From positions 1 to 64,000 of the forward strand of contig DASVDI010000016.1 of assembly GCA_036381175.1 (NCBI GenBank): a stretch of 64,000 nucleotides of DNA, written 5' to 3'. This document shows, one piece after another, positions 57,494-64,000 of the stretch (the first letter of the stretch is position 1; every line of letters begins with the position of its first letter). Made by a program: the position numbers and the translations under genes. Under the pieces are notes generated by a model. The model saw only the letters and a list, made by a program, of their open reading frames with translations. It was not told the origin of the DNA and ran no database searches. This stretch comes from JAJUFS01 sp036381175. GTDB taxonomy: Bacteria; Pseudomonadota; Gammaproteobacteria; Natronospirales; JAJUFS01.

Positions 57494-57766
57494 CTATTCC
57501 TGTTCGTCCGGCGGCGGCTCGTCCGCAGCCCGGTCACCTTCCTCCGCCATTTCGCCCGTGTCTTCGGCCGTTCCCTCTTCCTCGGTCGGCATCGGTTCGG
57601 CGAGCGGATCTTCCTCCGCCGGCTGCGGTTCCATGGCAGGTTCGTCCATGCCGGTGGTCTGCTCTTCGGGCGGTGTCTGTTCGGCCGGCTCTTCCTGCTG
57701 CGGCTGTTCGCAGGCGGTGAGGCCCAGCGCGAGCAGGACCGCGCAAAGCATTGCGTATGGTTTCAT
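57494..57766 (-). CDS. Small acidic lipoprotein
   Basis: 90 residues from the ATG at 57766. Signal and lipobox ALGLTACEQ; the mature part is almost entirely Glu/Pro/Ala/Thr (PAEQTPPEEQT, AEEDPLAEPM, DEPPPDEQE). Low complexity, no fold expected. Function unknown; similar spacer-like lipoproteins occur in many proteobacteria. Confidence 0.6.
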   Translation of the reverse strand: MKPYAMLCAVLLALGLTACEQPQQEEPAEQTPPEEQTTGMDEPAMEPQPAEEDPLAEPMPTEEEGTAEDTGEMAEEGDRAADEPPPDEQE

Positions 57767-57891
57767 GGCGTGCACCTTTCTTGATGGAGAAATCCGTTTT
57801 GGACTTTTCGGGCCGGCATTGAAATACAGGGAATACCCGAGCCGCGCGAAGCGGCATACACTTGCGCCGTCCCATTCCTTGAGCGAACGAC

Positions 57892-58506
57892 ATGACGGTG
57901 GACAGGCACGCGAGCATCGCTGCAGCAGTGGCGAAAGATGGCTGGTCCGTCTGCCGCGATTTCCTTTCCCGTGAAGAGGCAGTCGCGTTGCGCGCGCGTC
58001 TCAAGGAATGGTGGGAAGAGGGCGAGTTGCGCCGCGCGGGTATCGGGCGGGGTGAAACCTTCCAGGTGCGCGACGACATCCGTGGCGATTACGTCCGCTG
58101 GCTGGACTTCTCCGTCGGTGGACGCTTCTCTGCGTTTCTTGACGAACACATCGAACCGTTGCGCCTCGCCGTCAACCGCGAAATGTTTCTCGGCGTTTGT
58201 GAATTCGAAGGCCACGTCACCGTCTATCCACCTGGCGCGCATTACCGGCGGCATCTCGATCAGTTCAAGGACGCCGCGCATCGCAAGCTTTCCGTCATTC
58301 TTTATCTGAACGACGACGACTGGTCCGCGAACGACGGCGGCGAGTTGCGAATGTTCCTGCCGAAAGACGACGGCGAAGAAATCATCGACGTGCTTCCAGA
58401 AGGTGGCACGCTGGTCGCATTCCTCAGCCATGAAATTCCGCACGAAGTGCTCGAGACGAAACGCGAACGTTATTCGTTGACAGGATGGTTTCGCACGCGC
58501 GAGTGA
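57892..58506 (+). CDS. Fe(II)/2-oxoglutarate-dependent oxygenase (P4Hc type)
   Basis: 204 residues. Double-stranded beta helix: iron ligands HxD in YRRHLDQFKD near 117-126, the distal His in PHEVLETKRERYSLTGWF near 183-200, whose Arg binds 2OG. Resembles prolyl-4-hydroxylase-type and SM-20-like bacterial hydroxylases. Substrate unknown. Apparently monocistronic. Confidence 0.88.
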   Translation: MTVDRHASIAAAVAKDGWSVCRDFLSREEAVALRARLKEWWEEGELRRAGIGRGETFQVRDDIRGDYVRWLDFSVGGRFSAFLDEHIEPLRLAVNREMFLGVCEFEGHVTVYPPGAHYRRHLDQFKDAAHRKLSVILYLNDDDWSANDGGELRMFLPKDDGEEIIDVLPEGGTLVAFLSHEIPHEVLETKRERYSLTGWFRTRE

Positions 58507-58548
58507 GAGGCTACTCGCTGAGTAACAAGACCCAATAACAGGTCTTTC

Positions 58549-58577
58549 TTGAGTCGATGACGAAATGCCGGTAATAC
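58549..58577 (+). promoter_or_regulatory. Weak promoter candidate upstream of the RHS-type gene
   Basis: TTGAGT (58549-58554), 17-bp spacer, TAATAC (58572-58577). Only the -35 is good. The start codon at 58638 lies about 60 bases on. Confidence 0.3.
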
Positions 58578-58587
58578 TTGGGATAGT

Positions 58588-58605
58588 GACGTGCAAATGC
58601 ACGTC
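58588..58605. promoter_or_regulatory. 18-bp palindrome in the leader of the RHS-type gene
   Basis: GACGTGCA-AA-TGCACGTC: perfect 8-bp inverted repeat with a 2-base gap, 33 bases before the start codon. Shape is right for a dimeric regulator site; a hairpin with a 2-base loop is not favoured. No regulator gene is adjacent. Confidence 0.5.
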
Positions 58606-58637
58606 AACCCTCAAGGATGAATTGCCGGAGAATCACC

Positions 58638-61600
58638 ATGGATGGTTGTACTGCATGTTCCCGTTCATTTGTATGTTCTCTTCTGCTTGTCCTTCTCTTG
58701 CCCGCACGAGCTGCCTCTCCCGATACGCATCCCGGTGCGTTGTGGCTTGTCGAGAATCGCGGCGCGATTGTCATCAAGACATTGACGGGAAGTGTTGGGC
58801 CGGAAATCTCCGACTTGTCCGAGATGGATGTGGTGGGAACGGATTACTCGACGGGGAATGCGTGGTTCTACGGAAATTCTCAACTGGTTTCCGTTTCACC
58901 CGCGAGTGAAATCATTGCGGCGTTTCCATTACCGGCGCTTGCGAACGGTAACGCTGACGCGCTGCTTTTCGATGATCAAGGCTCGCAGGTCTGGATTGCG
59001 ACCGGCAAGACTCTCGCGCGCGTTTCTTCAGAGGGCGTTGTCCTGGGGAAACAAACGCTTGATTCGAATATTGCGGCGTTGGCTTTCGACCGCGTGCGAG
59101 AACAGGTCTGGGTGGCGATGCCGGGAAAGCTCGCCGTGTTTGATGCCGAGTCAAATCCGCTGTTCGAGATCGATTATCAGCAGCCAGGGCGGATTTGGAA
59201 TATCCATTACGACAGGGGACTGGATCGCGTCTGGGTAACAAGTCATGCAGGCCTGCAATGGTATGCGCCGGACGGCACTCTTGGTGGCGCGTTCGCATCG
59301 CCGGTTTCGCCTTTTGCCGATCACGTCAGCGCGGATGGTGAAGGCTGCGTCTGGATTGCCGGCACACACGATATCGCAGCGCTCACCGCTGATGGCTCAT
59401 TGCTGTTCCAGTTCCGCGTATTTTCTCCGGCGACCGGTTTCCAGGCAGGCGGGCGATCACGCGGACTGTTTGCGGACCCGTCCAGTGACAGCGCATGGAC
59501 GATCAATGGCCGGTGGGCGGTGCAGGTCAGCGCTGACGGTGATGTTGTGCAAGCGGTCGAGATGGTCGTCGACGGCGCGCCGAGAAATATTCATACCGGC
59601 GCTTTGCACTACGACGTTACGCCGCCAGTCATCGAAATTATCAAACCCGCTTCGGAGACATTCACCAGCGACAACACACCCGGGATATTGGTCGCATACG
59701 ATGATTTCGGCTCAGCAGTAGACACGGAAACGTTTGAATTCACGCTGGACGGAAAACCGCTTTCCGTAAGCTGTGAAGCGAATGCTCAAGATGCGGTTTG
59801 CGTACCGGTCGAACCCATCCAGGACGGCGAAGTCACGATTGCGGTCACAGTCGAGGATTTAGCGTTCAACCGTTCCGCGGCTGGCAGCACGCGTTTCACT
59901 GTTGATATCGCGCCGCCCGAACTTGTCGAGATTGTTCCCGCTAATGATTTGTTGACAAACAAATCCCGGCAAACACTTGTCGGCAGATTCAATGAGCCAG
60001 TTACCCTGAAGATCAACGCCGCCGATGTCCTGCTGACATTTTCTGAAGCATTCGAGCATCATATCGAGCTGGTAGAAGGTGAAAACGCGATCCGCTTCGT
60101 TGCTACCGATCGCGCCGGGAATGTTGGCGAGGCTTCAATCACCTACATGCTCGACACCGTTCCACCTGTCATTACCGTTACCTCGCCCGAAGACAATCTG
60201 CATACGCGCGATGAATCGGTCACAGTGGCCGGTTACGTCAACGAACCTGCGTTGGTTTCGATTGATGATGAGATCGCGGGCCTTGAAGGACTGGAATTCT
60301 CCGGTCAGCCACAATTGATCGAAGGCCTTAATCCCATCAGCGTCGAGGCCGTTGATCTTGCCACCAACGCATCCCATGAGACGGTTCACGTCACGCTGGA
60401 TACCACGCCACCGTTGCCACCCGGCGCCATCACAGTCGTTGAGACCGAAGACGGCATTGAAATCATCGGTGGACCAGGCGCCGTTGATCCGTACGCGCAA
60501 GTGCAGATCCTGCCTTCAAACGCGTTGTTGTTCGATGAGGATATCCGTGGCCTGGACGCGTTGAGGGCGTTCATCCGGATCATCCAGAGTGGATACGCCG
60601 ATGCCAACGGTGCGTTCTCGATAATGATCGACAACGCGGATATTCCACCGGGAGGCCTGCGCATACGTGTCATCGATCGCGCCGGCAACAACTCCGATTC
60701 CATGCCGCTCCCGGAACCGGAGCCCGACCGTCGCAATCATCCTGTTGGCCGTTTGCCGGGCGAGCTTTCCGTGGACTCTACGGGTGCTGCGAATTATCGA
60801 ATACCGCTGGAGCTGCCGAAGGGTGCTGCGGGAATGCAACCGGATCTGGCCTTGTTGTATTCCAGCCGAGCCGGCAATGGTCATCTCGGTGTTGGTTGGT
60901 CGTTGTCGGGGTTGTCGGCTGTTACGCGCTGTCCGAAAACCATTGCGCAGGATGGGATCAGCCTTGGCATTCAATTCGACGATACCGACAAATTTTGCCT
61001 GGATGGGCGACGGATCATAAAAAAAGGTAGCAGTTGGTCGAACGCTATCGAATACCGTACGGAGATCGAGTCGTTCCAGAAGGTTACCTCCGAGGCGTGG
61101 TCCATCAGCACAATACCGGACCATTTCGAGGTGCGGGACAAAAGTGGATTGATACGTCAATACGGTACGACGCAGGATTCGCGCGTCAACGTGCAGGGAA
61201 GCGTCGTGCCTATGCTGTGGGCGATTTCACGAATCAGAGATCGGTTCGGTAACTATATCGCCTATACCTATGAAGAAAACTCGGATGCGAATGGCAGCGG
61301 CGAGTTCTATCCGAAAGAAATTGCCTGGTACAACAACCAGGATCAATTGATCGGCCGCGTGAAACTGGAATATGGAGCGCGTCCTGACAAGGCGGCCGGA
61401 TTCATACCGGGCGGTGGCAAGACGGCGTTAACGAAGCGACTGGAGGAAATCAAGGTTTACGCGGGAGCGGAACTCGCCAGGTATTACAAGCTGCAATATG
61501 AACAAGCGCCGGCATCCGGCCTGAGCGCACTGATATCCGCACAACTCTGCGCAAGCGAAAACCAGTGCTTTCCTGAAACGCGGTTCGGATGGAAACATCC

Positions 61601-64000
61601 TGGCGCCTATCCCGCGCATCTTTCCGGCATCAATATTGATGACGAGTTCATGGCTGCGGATATTGACGGTGATGGCCTGCCGGACTGGGTGTACTGGGAT
61701 GACGGCCAGTTCATCATCAAGTTCGGTGATCACAGCAAGGGCTACCGTGCGACAAACATTTCTGTGTTGCAGGACGGAGGATTCTGCGACTTTGCCTTCG
61801 ATCCTGGTGATTTTGACCAATACGCGAAATGCGTGGACAAGTACAAGCTTGCCATTCAATTTTCGTTGGTCGGAGATTATGACGGAGACGGTTTCGACGA
61901 CGTTCTTGTTCCACAGGCTGCAAACGAGCATTACTGGCTGCTCAAAAGCACCGGCGAAAATCTGCAGCTTGTGGATTCAGAAGCCATCCACAACGACATC
62001 GACAAATACCGCCACCTCGAAGACTCCAGCAATGTCGCGCTGGACATTAACGGCGATGGAAAGGCCGAAGCGCTGATCAAGAAGTTCCAGACCTTGTTCA
62101 TCGAGCGATACGAAGATGGCGTTTTCGAAAGTTCAACGGACACCGGTCTCGCCGTTCACTTCTCTCATCGCCTCGTGCCACTTGAAGCCAATGGCGACGG
62201 TATTCCGGATCTGTACATCCCGGGCGACTCAATTGGCGGCGTCCTGCTCGGTACGGGCGAGAATTTTGAAATCCCCTGGAATCGCGGTCCGCGTACCGAT
62301 AAACCGGTGATGATCGATGCCAATGGCGATGGCCTCACCGACATCCTGCGCAAGCAGGATGAGCAATGGGCGCTACATGTGAATACCGGTGATGGCTGGC
62401 AAGCGACCGCCTGGCGTGGCGGAAACTGGCAAGACCACGAGATGCGCGCCCTTGACTGGAATCGCGATGGCAAGCAGGACCTCATGGTCGCGGAGGCGAA
62501 GGGCAATTGGGATGGACCTTATGGCACCGTCTGGACGGTGCATCTTTCCAATGGCGATGGTTTCGGCGCCAAACAGAATTCCGGTTTCAATGACGGCGCG
62601 CATGGTGGTCGCCACTATTCTGCCCGGTTCATGGACCTGACAGGTGACGGCATTGAAGATCTGTTCTATGACGATGGCGAGAACCGGTGGAGCATGCTTC
62701 GTCCTTCCGGCATCGGTCAGTCAATACTTACCGGCGTCGTCGATGGCTACAGCATGGAGACCGCCGTCGGCTATCTGCCGTTGAGCTTGCTGGGTGATGA
62801 CTACCTGGGCGACAGCGATGCAGGACTGGAACCGGAAGATCGCGATAAATGGAATATTCGCGACTTCCAGGGCCCCGTTCCCGTTGTGCGTTTCTTTGCG
62901 CAGGATACGGGCCGAGTCCTGCACAACGGCAATCACGTCAAGGTAGTGACCAGCTATCGCTACAAGGGCGGGAAAATCGATATTCATGGTCGAGGCTTTC
63001 TCGGCTTCGCGGAAGTGCACGCCAGCAATGCCAACACCGGCATCGACACCGTCAATCATCACAAGCAAAGCTTCCCGTTCACCGGGATGGTTCACAAGGC
63101 CGAGCAATGGCGGCCGGAAGCAACGTCTCCCGAGGACATCGACAACGATGCCTTGCGCGATCGTTTCTTCCCTGGCTGCCCGTCTGTGGATCCGTTTTCC
63201 ATCAGTGCTATCGATTGCGATCTGGAGCCCTTCAAAGTAGCAAGCGGCATCGGTTTTGCGGAAACAACCGCTGACGGTGAACTCATCAGCCGCACGACGA
63301 ATGCCCTGGAAACCCGCGAGATAGGGAACTCGCATTTCGTGTGGGCGGCGAGTACGGATTCGCGCGATTACGATCTCGGCAGTGGCAGCCTGGTTCGCCG
63401 CATTCGCACAGCTTACGAGTACGACGATCACGGCAACGCCACGCTTGTGGATGTGCGTACTGACGATGGTAGTGGCGGTGACCTGCATCGTGTGCGCACC
63501 GTCAATACGTACGATGACAATACGACGATCTGGCTGCTTGGTCGCCTCGCGAGTGCAACCGTTACGCACTCGGCCCCTGGCACCGCCAGCATCACTCGAC
63601 GAGCGGAATTTTCATACGCTGCAGGAAACGGACAATTGACACGCGAAGTCCTGGAGCCGGGTAATCCGCAATTGGAGTTGGTTACCGAATATGCCCATGA
63701 CGGTTTCGGCAACATACAGACCAGGACGGTGTCGAGTGGCGCTATCGGTGAGTACGCCATTCAATCGCGTACTACCGTAACCAACTACGACAGTCGTGGC
63801 GTTTATCCGGAAAGTACCCGCAACCATCTCGGGCATACCGAAAGCTATACCTGGAACGCGAAATTCAACGCGAAGACGGCATCCACCGGACCGAACGGTC
63901 TTGTGACGTCATGGTCCTACAATTCGTTCGGCCAGCTGACTGGCGAGGTAACGCCTCGATCCGCGCTTCAATCCACGACAAGCCGCAACTGGTGCGGTGG
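58638..64000 (+). CDS. Giant secreted SpvB/FG-GAP/RHS-repeat protein, C-terminus outside window
   Basis: Open from the ATG at 58638 (GGAG eight bases ahead) to the window end, at least 1787 residues with no stop. Signal peptide VCSLLLVLLLPARAA. Residues about 30-320 form a seven-bladed-like, NHL/lyase-like repeat region (VWIATGKTLARV, VWVAMPGKLAV, VWVTSHAGLQW, VWIAGTHDIAAL). Then Ig-like repeats begin with DVTPP (326), DIAPP (423), DTVPP (506), DTTPP (588). SpvB domain from about 705 (ELSVDSTGAANYRIPLELP, GHLGVGWSLSGLSAVTRC in parts). Seven Ca2+-type FG-GAP repeats at about 1008, 1080, 1135, 1183, 1227, 1273, 1333 (DIDGDGLPDW, DYDGDGFDDV, DINGDGKAEA, DANGDGLTDI). GRGFLGFAEV near 1452 is the TcdB-middle hallmark, followed by RHS repeats (YDDHGNATLVD, YAHDGFGNIQTRTV). 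This is the SpvB-TcC/RHS toxin layout on an exported chain; the variable C-terminal effector and any immunity gene are beyond the window. Confidence 0.9.
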   Translation, partial: MDGCTACSRSFVCSLLLVLLLPARAASPDTHPGALWLVENRGAIVIKTLTGSVGPEISDLSEMDVVGTDYSTGNAWFYGNSQLVSVSPASEIIAAFPLPALANGNADALLFDDQGSQVWIATGKTLARVSSEGVVLGKQTLDSNIAALAFDRVREQVWVAMPGKLAVFDAESNPLFEIDYQQPGRIWNIHYDRGLDRVWVTSHAGLQWYAPDGTLGGAFASPVSPFADHVSADGEGCVWIAGTHDIAALTADGSLLFQFRVFSPATGFQAGGRSRGLFADPSSDSAWTINGRWAVQVSADGDVVQAVEMVVDGAPRNIHTGALHYDVTPPVIEIIKPASETFTSDNTPGILVAYDDFGSAVDTETFEFTLDGKPLSVSCEANAQDAVCVPVEPIQDGEVTIAVTVEDLAFNRSAAGSTRFTVDIAPPELVEIVPANDLLTNKSRQTLVGRFNEPVTLKINAADVLLTFSEAFEHHIELVEGENAIRFVATDRAGNVGEASITYMLDTVPPVITVTSPEDNLHTRDESVTVAGYVNEPALVSIDDEIAGLEGLEFSGQPQLIEGLNPISVEAVDLATNASHETVHVTLDTTPPLPPGAITVVETEDGIEIIGGPGAVDPYAQVQILPSNALLFDEDIRGLDALRAFIRIIQSGYADANGAFSIMIDNADIPPGGLRIRVIDRAGNNSDSMPLPEPEPDRRNHPVGRLPGELSVDSTGAANYRIPLELPKGAAGMQPDLALLYSSRAGNGHLGVGWSLSGLSAVTRCPKTIAQDGISLGIQFDDTDKFCLDGRRIIKKGSSWSNAIEYRTEIESFQKVTSEAWSISTIPDHFEVRDKSGLIRQYGTTQDSRVNVQGSVVPMLWAISRIRDRFGNYIAYTYEENSDANGSGEFYPKEIAWYNNQDQLIGRVKLEYGARPDKAAGFIPGGGKTALTKRLEEIKVYAGAELARYYKLQYEQAPASGLSALISAQLCASENQCFPETRFGWKHPGAYPAHLSGINIDDEFMAADIDGDGLPDWVYWDDGQFIIKFGDHSKGYRATNISVLQDGGFCDFAFDPGDFDQYAKCVDKYKLAIQFSLVGDYDGDGFDDVLVPQAANEHYWLLKSTGENLQLVDSEAIHNDIDKYRHLEDSSNVALDINGDGKAEALIKKFQTLFIERYEDGVFESSTDTGLAVHFSHRLVPLEANGDGIPDLYIPGDSIGGVLLGTGENFEIPWNRGPRTDKPVMIDANGDGLTDILRKQDEQWALHVNTGDGWQATAWRGGNWQDHEMRALDWNRDGKQDLMVAEAKGNWDGPYGTVWTVHLSNGDGFGAKQNSGFNDGAHGGRHYSARFMDLTGDGIEDLFYDDGENRWSMLRPSGIGQSILTGVVDGYSMETAVGYLPLSLLGDDYLGDSDAGLEPEDRDKWNIRDFQGPVPVVRFFAQDTGRVLHNGNHVKVVTSYRYKGGKIDIHGRGFLGFAEVHASNANTGIDTVNHHKQSFPFTGMVHKAEQWRPEATSPEDIDNDALRDRFFPGCPSVDPFSISAIDCDLEPFKVASGIGFAETTADGELISRTTNALETREIGNSHFVWAASTDSRDYDLGSGSLVRRIRTAYEYDDHGNATLVDVRTDDGSGGDLHRVRTVNTYDDNTTIWLLGRLASATVTHSAPGTASITRRAEFSYAAGNGQLTREVLEPGNPQLELVTEYAHDGFGNIQTRTVSSGAIGEYAIQSRTTVTNYDSRGVYPESTRNHLGHTESYTWNAKFNAKTASTGPNGLVTSWSYNSFGQLTGEVTPRSALQSTTSRNWCG

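Noticed and set aside
1..64000. tRNA, rRNA or IS transposase genes
   Set aside because: No tRNA-like cloverleaf, rRNA segment or transposase frame was recognised by eye; a covariance-model scan would be needed for certainty.

Overview
The window reads as chromosome of a moderately GC-rich Gammaproteobacterium, most like Xanthomonadales, Nevskiales or Steroidobacterales. The signs are the gene order lgt-thyA-folA / apaH-apaG / rsmA-pdxA-surA-lptD, a dat-ybeD-lipB-lipA operon, mreBCD-mrdAB head to head with gatCAB, a kynurenine operon, a GlyGly-CTERM protein and REP-type palindromes. No rRNA, tRNA, CRISPR array, phage or IS transposase was seen. The species cannot be named from the sequence alone.

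Layout. 0-5 kb: DUF255 protein (partial), rlmI, lgt-thyA, a small membrane protein, csaA-like gene, folA. 5-9.2 kb: a 1371-residue lipoprotein with Ig-like and FG-GAP repeats. 9.3-17.6 kb (minus): an operon for tryptophan-derived kynurenine breakdown (SDR, aminomuconic semialdehyde dehydrogenase, RidA-type deaminase, 3-hydroxyanthranilate dioxygenase, ACMS decarboxylase, formamidase-like cyclase, kynureninase, kynurenine monooxygenase), interrupted by a small DUF559 module. 17.7-26.9 kb: apaH, apaG, a plus-strand GlyGly-CTERM delta-60 gene broken by one TAG, then uspA, rsmA, pdxA, surA, lptD. 26.9-30.7 kb: amgK-murU cell-wall recycling and a Gfo/Idh plus DegT pair. 30.8-42.4 kb (minus): lipA, lipB, ybeD, dat, dacA, rlpA, mltB, mrdB, mrdA, mreD, mreC, mreB, covering lipoylation and the rod-shape elongation machinery. 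42.6-47 kb: gatCAB and hslO. 47-54.7 kb: a JAMM / thioesterase / MoeB trio, a K+-channel-like protein, an acyltransferase, ppiB, yeiH, MAPEG, small lipoproteins and prmC. 54.8-58.5 kb: cystathionine beta-synthase, a cystathionine gamma-synthase/lyase, a 2OG oxygenase. 58.6 kb to the end: a giant secreted SpvB/FG-GAP/RHS protein that runs off the window.

How it fits together. Most genes are conserved housekeeping for envelope biogenesis, folate/thymidylate, lipoylation, translation fidelity and ribosome maturation. The family usually keeps lgt-thyA-folA-apaHG-rsmA-pdxA-surA-lptD close together; here accessory blocks separate its parts: the Ig/FG-GAP lipoprotein, the kynurenine operon, and the delta-60 gene. 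The most unusual items are the giant SpvB-RHS protein (its C-terminal domain lies outside), the single-codon lesion in the GlyGly-CTERM gene, the DUF559 module bracketed by palindromes and a 13-bp direct duplication, and several families of intergenic palindromes that supply stop codons or C-terminal residues to neighbouring genes.

No stretch above 300 bases lacks a gene. The longer gaps hold promoters, terminators or palindromic repeats and are listed.
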